From: Pontiellaceae bacterium B12219
Lineage (GTDB): Bacteria > Verrucomicrobiota > Kiritimatiellia > Kiritimatiellales > Pontiellaceae
Direction of reading: 5' to 3'
Assembly: GCA_029432795.1 (NCBI GenBank)
Contig: JARNMJ010000034.1
Location: 1-44,987, forward strand
Length of the DNA: 44,987 nucleotides
Shown: positions 18,201 through 26,045 of the stretch, piece after piece
Numbering within the stretch: position 1 is the stretch's first letter
Layout of the letters: every line of letters begins with the position of its first letter
The notes under the pieces: generated by a model
Database searches by the model: none
Told to the model about the DNA's origin: nothing
Seen by the model: only the letters and a program-made list of their open reading frames with translations
Program-made: the position numbers and the translations under genes

Positions 18201-18721
18201 ACCTCTCCTTCAAATTCCTGAACCTCTTTCGCGTGGCGATGCAGCATACCCTTTCGAAATAAACCCACCGGATCAAAGATCACGGTATGCGGATAAGGCG
18301 CCCGGCTGAAAATCCCCGGCATCTGATGCACAATTACCGCATCAGTAAACATCCGCTCCAAAAATGGAACAGGAGTTTCCCATAACAAAATCGCGTCATA
18401 GGATTCATCCAAATAGCTCTCAAGCCGTTTTTGGATATTTTCTATGAAAACAGAATCATCCTCCAGATAGAGCGAAACGTATGCTCGTGCATCTGATTGC
18501 CCCAGATCCTTGCCAAACTCGAACGGCAAAATAACCGGTTTAATTCCTGCATGCAGATGTTTGATTTCATTCCTGAAAAATTCCGGAAGAACAAAACTCA
18601 CCGAAACCCCAGCCTCACTAAGCAGATTTGCTTGAGGAATCAGATGCTTTCGAGTGCAATTTCGAAAAAAATCATATTCGCCATTTGAGGGCCATGGCGG
18701 AACCCAAAATAGTATATTCAT
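15254..18721 (-). CDS. Large GT-B-like / HAD-fold capsule biosynthesis protein (COG5610-like)
   Basis: The protein has 1155 residues. Residues 1-380 resemble a capsule-type GT-B glycosyltransferase: an N-terminal NILFWVPPWPS strand and a later segment TVSSSLGLQSFAWKRRLATYG like the nucleotide-sugar half. Residues about 447-650 are a HAD domain of the COG5610 type, with motif I SFDVFDTLI (D452), motif II LISDMYLP (S567) and motif IV HVGDNKQTDINAAK (D626, D631). The usual second Asp of the DxD motif is Phe454, with Asp one place later at D455. Residues about 680-970 (FSGLGPLVIAYVIWLEREA, HLFFMAREGWIFHEVY) match the C-terminal part of the same family. The tail is basic. It is the only candidate polymer-forming gene in the locus. 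The bases are visibly AT-richer than the flanking kps genes. The exact reaction is not known. Confidence 0.7.
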   Translation of the reverse strand: MNILFWVPPWPSNGEYDFFRNCTRKHLIPQANLLSEAGVSVSFVLPEFFRNEIKHLHAGIKPVILPFEFGKDLGQSDARAYVSLYLEDDSVFIENIQKRLESYLDESYDAILLWETPVPFLERMFTDAVIVHQMPGIFSRAPYPHTVIFDPVGLFRKGMLHRHAKEVQEFEGEVSSKDLVFDFSSRVRAHIDEQQVIDPSFIASLEKWEKVSLLPLQVTGHYAFLANSGYESQMDLLLDVLQNSEENEGVVVTQYVSNIAKDAPLNLDVLESLSDRFPNLIYNPDLEKINSVSQFLLPFVGEVKTVSSSLGLQSFAWKRRLATYGTSYLDEYDYNELQGSSLTWADVTENTLKFILSKHQPLAHSVTADSSFLVNLLKEMIVRKQSGCSGIELLPDFGSIDHDYASKLLGGFRLTHEARRKSNTCEWSASHKILNEFKDRLDSGDIEAVSFDVFDTLIRRPVEKPADVYKFLELRALEVTDGVAVDFGKNRALCEVATRERLPAKKEISLEDIYETVREFYGLTDAQLAALKDEEVKIELAFSSCRDFGKKLYNLAIESRLPVYLISDMYLPRKVIEEMLRKSGYTSHGAFFLSAEHECRKHDGGLYDIALRELNLRPKSLLHVGDNKQTDINAAKVKGISTFRWSSAIEWMRTNAHYKNIYSPRAGAGEKARSAIAGLIANHLFDAPVPKEALASLFRGRADLLGFSGLGPLVIAYVIWLEREARRDNISHLFFMAREGWIFHEVYKELFGNREDAIRSTYLYGSRRAIRVAGLKNRADILALSAMPYDPGVSLAALLDGRYGLALTPERIDRLKVVGIRDVNSKLSRSYEDRRLIATACDALEHDILENAAIERSAYLEYLDEVGFLGCDDPGIVDIGWKANIQGALGLLIDRRLTGYYYATLQDGEKWEVLGDRHRCYFGKNLSQALTSSVVVQNRHLTEYLLCCGEPSFVRMRDREGQRSPEFRFDPDGANRTRFIGLVHDGIIRFSREYKRHFGRFSEQIHIDPSLAESCLRYFYEKPAKCDAEMLLGKSFEDSMGGIQKKYIINPEQKDTLSSSVWKKGAEAVFNGKQTHKSSKPKNPKRKSRTVPPDSTAQVSPIPGNTARVNPLEDFFVRRFVNDRKYNKYKKDRDLFFKDSRSSIMKSYYRLSTQS

Positions 18722-18741
18722 ATCTATCTCTCTTAATTTGC

Positions 18742-19893
18742 TTACTGCACAAACAACGTGCTCGTTCGGCTGATATCGAGCAGGGGTTGTACGTAGATTC
18801 TGATAAATTTGTAGTATTCGGCGGCGAAAGCATTGGCCACGTAGATGATGTCTTTGTCCTGCATGGCAAACGAGCGCGACAGGAAAAAGGCTTCGGGCTC
18901 TTTAAAATCGAGCCGGTAAATCGCGGCCGCGCGCCCATGAAAGAGGACGTCCGGCACCTCTCTGCCTGCTGCGCGCAGCACATCCGGATCTTCGAAACGG
19001 AACAGGAACACACCGCCGGCATCGGCCTGGCCATCATTCAGACCGCCGGCCTGAGCCAGCGCTTCAGCCAGGGAGAGCGTTTCGGTTTCAAAGGCGTGCC
19101 GGCTCTTGGAACTGACCGCCCCGAATGCGGTAAAGGTGCGCGGTTTATGCATCAGCTGCACGGTATCGCCGGGCATCATCCAGACATTGTTGTTTTTCTG
19201 CCCGAGCACTTCATCAAGCCGGATGGTATCGGAGATTTCACCGCGCACAATTTTGGCTTCGGCTTCATAAATCGGGGCGCGCGATCCTCCTGCGGCGGCT
19301 ACTGCATCGAGCAGGCGGACCCCGCCGATCGGTAACGGATAGCGACCGGGCTGGTTCACATCGCCCACCACCACGAGGTTATTGCTGACATTGGCTTTAA
19401 GGGCCACCTGCACCTGTGGCTCGACGGCTTTTCCCTGCAGTCCTTCTTCAATGGTGGAACGAACCTCTTCAATCGTTTTACCCGCCACCTGCACCTGCCC
19501 TACATAAGGAATAAAAATCGCCCCGCTTTCATCGATTACGGAATCGATGCGCGACTGCTTCTTTTCGAAGGTGGAAAACAGGCCGTCGCCGGAGGTTTCC
19601 CAGATGTTGATCACGAGCTGGTCTCCGATGCCGAGAACGGATTCGGGTTTTCCGTTCAATGTGGTGCTGAAACTTTCGTTCAGGGAAACTGGCCGGCGAT
19701 CGCCCAGCTGCTGCACAACATCCACGCTCAGCTGAATGACGGCATATTCGCGGTCATCGGCCGGTTCGTCCTGCACTTTGGCCATTTTATGGCGCGAAGG
19801 CCCGGAACCGGGCAGTGTTGAACAACTGCTGAGCAACAAACCTGTTGCGATGGCCGCTCCCCACGAATTAAATAGTTTTTGTTTATTCATCAT
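18742..19893 (-). CDS. kpsD: Outer-membrane capsule export protein (OPX, CtrA/BexD/KpsD type)
   Basis: This lipoprotein of about 383 residues forms the periplasmic/outer-membrane exit channel for the capsule. The signal sequence ends in the lipobox LLSSC. A polysaccharide-export domain follows (ESVLGIGDQLVINIWE through AIFIPYVGQVQVAGKT), then SLBB-type domains (VVVGDVNQPGRYPLPIGG; FTAFGAVSSKSRHAFET). Its size is that of CtrA/BexD rather than the longer E. coli KpsD, so the symbol is by role. The start is one of two adjacent ATGs (19893 or 19890); an upstream TTG is disregarded. It begins 11 bases after the kpsS stop and is followed after 20 bases by the large GT/HAD gene. Confidence 0.9.
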   Translation of the reverse strand: MMNKQKLFNSWGAAIATGLLLSSCSTLPGSGPSRHKMAKVQDEPADDREYAVIQLSVDVVQQLGDRRPVSLNESFSTTLNGKPESVLGIGDQLVINIWETSGDGLFSTFEKKQSRIDSVIDESGAIFIPYVGQVQVAGKTIEEVRSTIEEGLQGKAVEPQVQVALKANVSNNLVVVGDVNQPGRYPLPIGGVRLLDAVAAAGGSRAPIYEAEAKIVRGEISDTIRLDEVLGQKNNNVWMMPGDTVQLMHKPRTFTAFGAVSSKSRHAFETETLSLAEALAQAGGLNDGQADAGGVFLFRFEDPDVLRAAGREVPDVLFHGRAAAIYRLDFKEPEAFFLSRSFAMQDKDIIYVANAFAAEYYKFIRIYVQPLLDISRTSTLFVQ

Positions 19894-19904
19894 TTCGGTG
19901 CAGA

Positions 19905-21338
19905 TCAACTTGCGTTCCTGACTTTAAATTCAATGTGTTCGGAAAAACTTTCTTCCTGAAGCTTTGAGCAAACATTCCGGCAGGCCAGCCGAATTCCGCG
20001 AGCGGCATAGAAATCGCCAACCGCAAGCGCCCGATGCTTCACCCATCCCAAATAAGCTCGCCGTGTCTCGAAATTCGCCACCGATCCACCGGTCCAGAAG
20101 GAGTCAAAATCCGGATTGCCGTTTCCACAGGTCGCCAGTTCCGGATGGGCGTATAGCGCATTGCCAACCACCAGCAGCGGAATGCCATGGTAAATGGCGG
20201 AGAATCCGGACGTACTGTTAATCGTAATCATGCCGGCACTATGGCGCGTCAACAATCCAAGTGAACCGGTATCAAGCACATCAACACGCTCGCTGACCCC
20301 ATAGGCCTTGGCGGTTTCCCGGATCAGATGCTTATAATTACTATGTCCGCGGGCCAGCGGGTGAATCTTAAAAACCAGCCGTTTTCCGGGTGGAGCCTGC
20401 TTCGCAAATGATCGGAGCGTTTTCGAAATTAAATCAACCTGACTCCAGCCCATTGAAAATTCCTTTAACTGGCAATCGGAATCAACCTGAAGGGGAACCA
20501 GAAAATAGCCTCTATCGTGGTATTCCAGTAAATTCTGGATAATCATAAAATTAGTGGTCTGGCCTCGAACCCGCCGATAGACACTCCGCCCCCAGCAGAA
20601 AATTTCGGTCACCAGCGAAAACCGTTTATGATAAAGTTTCCGCTGTTTTCCGTATGTGAAAAGATTACGCAGGGCATAATAGACAATGTTGTGCCATACC
20701 TTCACGCTCCCTTCACGGAAGTTCTCCACCGGTTTCCCATCATCCAGATGCACTTCGCTATCGGCCGAGGGCAGGCAGCGTGCAATCGGAGAGCTCGCAT
20801 TATTTCCACTGTGCTCAATCGTGATGAACCCCGGACGTATGTACCCTTCCTCCAGCGAAATAACCTTTATCTTACATTGGGCAGCAACTTCCCGGGCAAT
20901 ACGATGAATCTCGCGCTCGGAACCGAACAGGATAATGCCGTCGATATTCGCTGCCGTAATGAAATCGCTCAACCAGTTTTTCCAATCTCTGGAACCCCCA
21001 TGGAAACTGATCCGCCCCTCTTTTCGGGAAAAGAACCGGTCGCCGGCGTTAAAACAGATCCGCCAAACCTCATATCCGCTATCCGACAGCGCGTCTTGCA
21101 AATGCTTAAAAAACGGTCCGACCGGTCCCTGCAACAGCATGATCCGTTCGCGTGACTTATGCCGGGAAATCCCCTTGCGCCCCAAATCAATAGGAAGGAT
21201 GCGCGACGTCACTTTGGCATCCGATCTCAGACCAGTCACCGATTTGTTTTTTATATACTCCACTGAAAAAAAGCCCCGTTTTTCTATAAAATTTATCTTT
21301 TCAACCAAACGTCGTACAAGCCGCGGAACAGACAACAA
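19905..21338 (-). CDS. kpsS: Capsule Kdo-linker initiating glycosyltransferase KpsS
   Basis: KpsS adds the first beta-Kdo to phosphatidylglycerol at the cytoplasmic face, starting the capsule linker that KpsC extends. Family blocks are clear: IMLLQGPVGPFFKHL, the CFNAGDRFF segment, ISLEEGYIRPGFITIE, VFKIHPLARGHSNYKHL and MITINSTSGFSAIYHGIPLLVVGNALY. The open frame gives 477 residues from a TTG at 21338. The first in-frame ATG is at 21140 (411 residues, close to the usual 390), where family similarity begins, so the N-terminal 66 basic residues may not be translated. It is the first gene of the operon, below a sigma-54-like promoter and an inverted repeat. Confidence 0.9.
   Translation of the reverse strand: MLSVPRLVRRLVEKINFIEKRGFFSVEYIKNKSVTGLRSDAKVTSRILPIDLGRKGISRHKSRERIMLLQGPVGPFFKHLQDALSDSGYEVWRICFNAGDRFFSRKEGRISFHGGSRDWKNWLSDFITAANIDGIILFGSEREIHRIAREVAAQCKIKVISLEEGYIRPGFITIEHSGNNASSPIARCLPSADSEVHLDDGKPVENFREGSVKVWHNIVYYALRNLFTYGKQRKLYHKRFSLVTEIFCWGRSVYRRVRGQTTNFMIIQNLLEYHDRGYFLVPLQVDSDCQLKEFSMGWSQVDLISKTLRSFAKQAPPGKRLVFKIHPLARGHSNYKHLIRETAKAYGVSERVDVLDTGSLGLLTRHSAGMITINSTSGFSAIYHGIPLLVVGNALYAHPELATCGNGNPDFDSFWTGGSVANFETRRAYLGWVKHRALAVGDFYAARGIRLACRNVCSKLQEESFSEHIEFKVRNAS
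20980..20994. repeat. TTCCAR-N3-YTGGAA dyad inside kpsS
   Basis: A perfect match, identical over all 15 bases to the copy in kpsC although the two genes are not homologous in this stretch. It is read as S-R-D-W-K. Confidence 0.9.
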
Positions 21339-21362
21339 ATCTGCAGTGCGATCAAGTCATTT

Positions 21363-21384
21363 AGTTTAAAGAACACTTTAAACT
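21363..21384. repeat. Perfect inverted repeat in kpsS leader
   Basis: AGTTTAAAG and CTTTAAACT form a 9-bp perfect dyad with a 4-nt AACA centre, 25 bp before the TTG start of kpsS. It is AT-rich with no T-run, so an operator or leader hairpin is more likely than a terminator. It would lie just downstream of the transcription start predicted from the sigma-54-like element. Confidence 0.7.
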
Positions 21385-21401
21385 GCATTCCGGCAGCTTA
21401 G

Positions 21402-21418
21402 AGCAGTGATCATGCCAA
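21402..21418 (-). promoter_or_regulatory. Sigma-54-like (-24/-12) promoter of the capsule operon
   Basis: On the minus strand TTGGCATGATCACTGCT matches the RpoN consensus YTGGCACGRNNNTTGCW with two mismatches and exactly ten bases between the GG and GC pairs. The start would fall near 21390, upstream of kpsS. No activator gene is in the window. It partly overlaps a 6-bp hairpin (CATGCC/GGCATG, 21411-21429). Confidence 0.45.
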
Positions 21419-21496
21419 GCCCCGGCATGTCTCCTGATTGCCGCTTAAAACGCGATATACATACGGTTTGGAACGATGAATTAAACGATAGACTTC

Positions 21497-21536
21497 CCCA
21501 TTGACCCGCAAATGGGCAATCGGTAGGGTTTGCGGG
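21497..21536 (+). promoter_or_regulatory. Two overlapping, mutually exclusive hairpins in the ppiD leader
   Basis: Hairpin A pairs CCCATT (21497-21502) with AATGGG (21511-21516). Hairpin B pairs CCCGCAAA (21505-21512) with TTTGCGGG (21529-21536). They share 21511-21512 and occlude each other, as in a two-state leader. They end 39 bp before the ppiD start. Confidence 0.5.
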
Positions 21537-21575
21537 TTATTTCTTACACCATTTCAGAATGAGAGAGGTTTACCC

Positions 21576-23249
21576 ATGGCAATGATGATTTCAAAATTCA
21601 ATAAACTGATTCACAACAAGACCGTATGGCTGGTCTTCGCAATTTTTATCAGCGTCGCATTTGTCGGCGTTTATACCGGTTCGCAGACCGGCGGCGCCGA
21701 GCGCCAGAAGTCGCAGAATGATGTGGTCGGCCGACTCTACGGCGAAGACATCAGCCGGCAGGAATTCAGCGCGGCCTACCAAAACGTATATGTGATGTAT
21801 TCCATGATGATGGGCCGCGAGCTCAACATTACAGACGAAGTCGATGCTGTACTCCGTCGCTCAGCCTGGCAGCGTATCGCCACCCTTAAAAAGGCGGAAC
21901 AGATGGGACTGACCGTAACGCCGGAGCAGGTCGTAAACCTTATCAAGTCCGAACAGGTGTTCCAGAATCCGCAGACAGGACAATACGATGCCAATGCTTA
22001 CAATGCCTTTGTTAACGGCTTTCTGCCGCGCACCGGAATGAATGCCAAACGTTTTGAAAATATGATGGCCGAACAGGTTCTCATCCAGAAGGCATCCGCT
22101 GCTGCCGCTCAGGGCGCTCTGGTAACCGACGACGAAATCAAAAAAGCATTCCACCTTTATACGGACAAGCTAACCGTAGCCTATGCCGCTTTGCCCCGCA
22201 GTCTGGCCGGCACCGTTGAAGTAACAGACGAGCAGGCCAAAGCCTACTACGAACAGAATCAGGATGAATTCCGCATGCCGGAAAAATTCATCGTGCATTA
22301 TGTGGCATTCCCTGTTTCTGACTACACCAACTCGGTGGAAGTTGCCGACGAACTTATTGCTCAGGTTTATGAAGGAAATAAGGAGCGCTTCATCAAACCG
22401 GAAACTGCAACCAATGCGGTTCCGGAATACCGTTCACTGGAAGAAGTGAGGGATGAAATTTATGAGCTGGTCTCCTCCGATATGTCCCTTCGGGCAGCCG
22501 CCAATGCCGCCGATGCGTTTGTGGCTCAGCTGGCATCGGAAGAAGCCACATTCCAGGGCGAGGCCGAAAAAGCAGGCCTTCAGATTGTCACAAAAACCCC
22601 GCCGTTTGCGGCCACCGATACCCCCCGAGGCATTGACCCGACTGCACCCTTTGCACAGGCCACCGCCAGCCTTCAGCTGACCCCGACCCAGTATTACAGC
22701 GACCCGGTTGTCGGCCGTGACACCGTATATGTGATCGCACTCCAGAAAACACTGGACTCCTTCGTCCCGGCATTTGATGTGGTTAAGGCGGAAGCCATTG
22801 AATCCGCAAAAATTGCTGCATCCGAAGAGGCCTATGTTGAAAAATGCGAAGCAGTTTATGCCGAAACCGCCGCTGCCATAGAGAACGGAATCTCCTTCGC
22901 CGATGCGGCATCAAAATACAATCTGGACGTGCAGACCACCGAACCCTTCAACATCTCCTCACCACTGGAAACCGAATTCGGTCGCGACATCATGGGAGCC
23001 ACCATTCAGTTTGATAAAGGAGCTCTCGTTGACCTGATCAGCACCCCCGATGAATTCCTGCTGGCTTACGTGCTCGATAAAGAAATTGCCGACGAAACCA
23101 TCACACTTCCTCCGATGCGCGAGGACCTTGCCGCAGGCATCCGTCAGGAAAAAGCAGCGCGTCTGGCTCAGGCCTGGCAGGAATCGTTGCTGGAAGAAGC
23201 CGGATTTGAAGACCTGAGCGAAGTTCAAACGGCTTCCGACGAAGTCTAA
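21576..23249 (+). CDS. SurA/PpiD-like periplasmic folding factor
   Basis: This membrane-anchored protein of 557 residues resembles PpiD. A short cytoplasmic N-terminus is followed by one membrane segment (about 16-33, VWLVFAIFISVAFVGVY), then a SurA_N-type chaperone domain (NDVVGRLYGEDISRQEF, about 50-200) and a long Gln/Ala/Glu-rich periplasmic part. I do not see a clear parvulin core with its usual GG-LG signature, so chaperone activity without isomerase activity is likely. The ATG at 21576 has GAGAGG eight bases upstream; a TTG extension to 21501 would translate the leader hairpins and is rejected. It is first in a five-gene operon. Confidence 0.82.
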   Translation: MAMMISKFNKLIHNKTVWLVFAIFISVAFVGVYTGSQTGGAERQKSQNDVVGRLYGEDISRQEFSAAYQNVYVMYSMMMGRELNITDEVDAVLRRSAWQRIATLKKAEQMGLTVTPEQVVNLIKSEQVFQNPQTGQYDANAYNAFVNGFLPRTGMNAKRFENMMAEQVLIQKASAAAAQGALVTDDEIKKAFHLYTDKLTVAYAALPRSLAGTVEVTDEQAKAYYEQNQDEFRMPEKFIVHYVAFPVSDYTNSVEVADELIAQVYEGNKERFIKPETATNAVPEYRSLEEVRDEIYELVSSDMSLRAAANAADAFVAQLASEEATFQGEAEKAGLQIVTKTPPFAATDTPRGIDPTAPFAQATASLQLTPTQYYSDPVVGRDTVYVIALQKTLDSFVPAFDVVKAEAIESAKIAASEEAYVEKCEAVYAETAAAIENGISFADAASKYNLDVQTTEPFNISSPLETEFGRDIMGATIQFDKGALVDLISTPDEFLLAYVLDKEIADETITLPPMREDLAAGIRQEKAARLAQAWQESLLEEAGFEDLSEVQTASDEV

Positions 23250-23262
23250 CCCGGGAACAGCC

Positions 23263-23676
23263 ATGCCGCTGCACTATCTGATTGCCCTGTTTATCGGCCT
23301 GCCGATACTGGAATTTGCAGTACTGATCAAACTGCACGGCATGGTCGGCTTTCTGCCAACCGTACTGCTCGTTTTTCTGACGGGCATTGCGGGAGCGGCA
23401 TTGGTTCGCCGGCAAGGTGTTGCCACTCTCTTCAAGATTCAGCAGGAGATGAATGTCGGAAATCTGCCGGCCCCCCAAATGATCGACGGGGTCATGATTC
23501 TGCTGGCAGGAGCACTGCTCATTACTCCCGGCTTACTTTCCGATTGCGTTGGTTTTGCACTCCTCATTCCGATGGTTCGGGAGAAAATCCGCTTCTGGCT
23601 GCGAGATAAACTGAAAGAAAAAATCCGCAGTGGACACATCCAGGTAAACACAACCCGCCCGAATGATTTCCAATGA
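23263..23676 (+). CDS. fxsA: FxsA family membrane protein
   Basis: This 137-residue inner-membrane protein has three to four hydrophobic segments and the family pattern LIALFIGLPILEFAVLI near the start, GAALVRRQG near residue 47 and LLITPGLLSDCVGFALLIP near 86-104. E. coli FxsA is known for suppressing F-exclusion of phage T7 when overproduced; its normal role is unclear. It starts 13 bp after the PpiD-like gene and precedes the UbiA gene by 10 bp. Confidence 0.9.
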   Translation: MPLHYLIALFIGLPILEFAVLIKLHGMVGFLPTVLLVFLTGIAGAALVRRQGVATLFKIQQEMNVGNLPAPQMIDGVMILLAGALLITPGLLSDCVGFALLIPMVREKIRFWLRDKLKEKIRSGHIQVNTTRPNDFQ

Positions 23677-23686
23677 CAGGAACGGA

Positions 23687-25108
23687 ATGACAGCCGATAA
23701 ATCCATCCCGATCTGCGTTGATCTTGACGGAACCCTCGTCAAAATCGATACCCTGCATCAGGCACTTTTTCTGCTCTTACGGCGTAAACCCGCCTGCATC
23801 CTGCAGATTCCCGGTTGGATCCTTAAAGGAAAAGCGTACCTGAAAGATCAGGTCATGCAGCGGGTTGAGCTCGATGCATCCGTGCTGCCCTACAACACCA
23901 AACTGCTCAGCTGGTTGAAAAAGGAACATGCTGCCGGACGCAAACTGATTCTGGCAACAGCATCGAATTACAGAACGGCCAATGCCGTTGCGGAACATCT
24001 GGGTATTTTTGATGATATTCTGGCGAGCAACGCCGAAACCAACCTCCGCCACAACCGAAAACTGACCGCCATTCAGGAACGCTTTCCAACCTTTGGATAT
24101 GCCGGAAACGACAATGCCGACTTCCCGATCTGGGATGCCGCGGACATCGTGATTCTGGCCAATCCGAACACGGCCACTAAAAAAGGATATGCCATTCGGG
24201 CAGACCATATTTTTCTGGATCAGCGGACCTGGGGAAGCATGTTCATCAAGGCCATCCGCTGTCAGCAATGGCTGAAAAATCTCCTTATTTTTTCGCCCAT
24301 ACTGCTGGCCCACCGTTTTACAGACCTTGGAAACCTGATCCATGCCGGCATCGCTTTTATTGCATTCAGTCTGGCGGCCTCCTCGATTTACATTCTCAAC
24401 GATCTGTTCGACCTCAGTGCCGACCAGCATCATCCCCGCAAATGCCGCCGCCCCTTTGCCTCGGGAGATCTGCCCATTACGATCGGAGCACTAACAGCCC
24501 CGTTGCTGGTACTGACCAGTCTTTCCCTGTGTATTTTTCTGCCCTTTCCTTTTTTTATCACTCTGCTGATCTATTTCGGCATAACAACCGCCTACTCCTG
24601 GCGCGTTAAACAGATGCCGATCGCCGATGTACTGACCCTCGCCATTCTCTATTCCCTGCGCATCGTTGCCGGTTCCGTTGCAACCGGGACGGAGGTATCC
24701 GGCTGGTTCATCGAATTTGCCATTTTCCTCTTCCTGAGCCTCGCGCTGGTGAAGCGAACATCGGAACTCAAAGAAATACAGCATAGCGCCTCCGAGGAAA
24801 AATCAGCACGTGAGCGCGGATACAGCGTAAGCGACCTTCCGCTGCTGCTCAGTTGCGGCACCACATCCGGCTATATTTCGGTCTTCGTTTTCACCATGTA
24901 TCTGGGCAGTGATAAAGTGGCCGAACTCTATACCTACCCGAGCCTGCTTTGGATTTTCTGTCCCCTGCTGCTGTACTGGATCACCCGCATCTGGCATCTC
25001 GCATGGCACGGAAAAATGGAAGACGATCCCGTCGCCTTTGCCGCCCGCGATTCACAAACCTTTGTCGTCGGTGCCATCGGCATCGCAACCTTGCTTTACG
25101 CAATTTAA
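23687..25108 (+). CDS. HAD hydrolase-UbiA prenyltransferase fusion (DPPR synthase-like)
   Basis: This two-domain protein has 473 residues. An N-terminal HAD phosphatase (1-190) carries D12 and D14 in CVDLDGTLVK and a FGYAGNDNADFPIWDAA motif IV. A C-terminal UbiA-type membrane domain of about nine hydrophobic segments carries the Asp-rich NDLFDLSAD and the YSWRVKQMPIADVLT segments. This fusion type is close to decaprenyl-phosphate phosphoribosyltransferase-like enzymes, which transfer a sugar phosphate to a polyprenyl phosphate; the HAD part could then remove the phosphate. The substrate is inferred only. The ATG at 23687 with an AGGA site is preferred to one at 23663 inside fxsA. Confidence 0.88.
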   Translation: MTADKSIPICVDLDGTLVKIDTLHQALFLLLRRKPACILQIPGWILKGKAYLKDQVMQRVELDASVLPYNTKLLSWLKKEHAAGRKLILATASNYRTANAVAEHLGIFDDILASNAETNLRHNRKLTAIQERFPTFGYAGNDNADFPIWDAADIVILANPNTATKKGYAIRADHIFLDQRTWGSMFIKAIRCQQWLKNLLIFSPILLAHRFTDLGNLIHAGIAFIAFSLAASSIYILNDLFDLSADQHHPRKCRRPFASGDLPITIGALTAPLLVLTSLSLCIFLPFPFFITLLIYFGITTAYSWRVKQMPIADVLTLAILYSLRIVAGSVATGTEVSGWFIEFAIFLFLSLALVKRTSELKEIQHSASEEKSARERGYSVSDLPLLLSCGTTSGYISVFVFTMYLGSDKVAELYTYPSLLWIFCPLLLYWITRIWHLAWHGKMEDDPVAFAARDSQTFVVGAIGIATLLYAI

Positions 25109-25124
25109 AATGGAGAACCCCAAA

Positions 25125-26039
25125 ATGACCAAACCCGCAGTTGAACTCACCATCGTCGGATCCATCGGCATCGACACCATTGAAACCCCCTCTGAAAAAC
25201 GGGAAGAAATTCTCGGCGGTTCCGTGAGCTACGCGTGTGCGGCGGCCTCCTTCTTCACACACACCGGCATGGTCGGCGTTGTCGGCAGCGACTTCCCGCA
25301 GGAATTCCGCGACACCTGGAGCACAATGAGCATCGACCTCGAAGGGCTTCAGACCGTAGAAGGAAAGACCTTCCGCTGGGGCGGGGTTTACCACAAAAAT
25401 ATGGACAACCGCGACACCCTCTTCACCGATCTCGGGGTATTCGAATCCTTTACACCGGAACTCCCTGCAGCCTATCGCAACGCGCCCTACTTATTTCTGG
25501 GAAATATCCACCCCGCGCTTCAGCTGCACGTACTCGAACAGGTTCATAATCCAAAATTTGTACTGATCGACACCATGGACCTGTGGATCAATATTGCCAA
25601 AGATGACCTCGAAAAAGTCATCAGTAAATGCACCATGCTCACGCTGAACGAATCCGAAGCCGAGCTGTTCACCGGCGAACATACACTGACGCAAGCCGCT
25701 GCAAAACTGCTCGAACTCGGTCCGGAATATGTGCTCATTAAAAAGGGAGCAAACGGATCGATGTTATTTACCAAAGACGATATTTTCCTGCTGCACGCCT
25801 ATCCGCTCGACAGCTTCAAAGACCCGACCGGAGCCGGCGACACGTTTGCCGGCGGACTGATGGGCGCACTGTGCGCTTCCGGAAAAACAGATAAAGAAGC
25901 CATTCGCGAAGCCATGGTTTACGGCTCCATCACAGCCTCCTTCGGCGTCGAAGAATTCAGTCTGGAACGTCTGACCCAGCTTGACCGCGACGAAATTGAA
26001 ATTCGGGTTGCTGAATTTAAAGAGATGTGCAGAATATAG
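25125..26039 (+). CDS. PfkB/ribokinase-family sugar or nucleoside kinase
   Basis: This 304-residue kinase phosphorylates a sugar or nucleoside with ATP. The first signature is GSIGIDTIETPSEKREEILGG near the N-terminus. The second is DPTGAGDTFAGGLMG, with the catalytic base Asp in GAGD, near residue 240. The middle contains LNESEAELFTGE and EYVLIKKGANGSMLF, typical of the family. The ATG at 25125 has GGAG nine bases upstream; an ATG five codons earlier is possible. It sits directly after the HAD-UbiA gene, so a shared sugar-phosphate pathway is an attractive but unproven idea. Confidence 0.88.
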   Translation: MTKPAVELTIVGSIGIDTIETPSEKREEILGGSVSYACAAASFFTHTGMVGVVGSDFPQEFRDTWSTMSIDLEGLQTVEGKTFRWGGVYHKNMDNRDTLFTDLGVFESFTPELPAAYRNAPYLFLGNIHPALQLHVLEQVHNPKFVLIDTMDLWINIAKDDLEKVISKCTMLTLNESEAELFTGEHTLTQAAAKLLELGPEYVLIKKGANGSMLFTKDDIFLLHAYPLDSFKDPTGAGDTFAGGLMGALCASGKTDKEAIREAMVYGSITASFGVEEFSLERLTQLDRDEIEIRVAEFKEMCRI

Positions 26040-26045
26040 AACTTA

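Noticed and set aside
21501-21575. N-terminal extension of the PpiD-like protein from a TTG
   Set aside because: It would translate the leader hairpins. The ATG at 21576 has a proper GAGAGG site and places the membrane anchor at the usual position.
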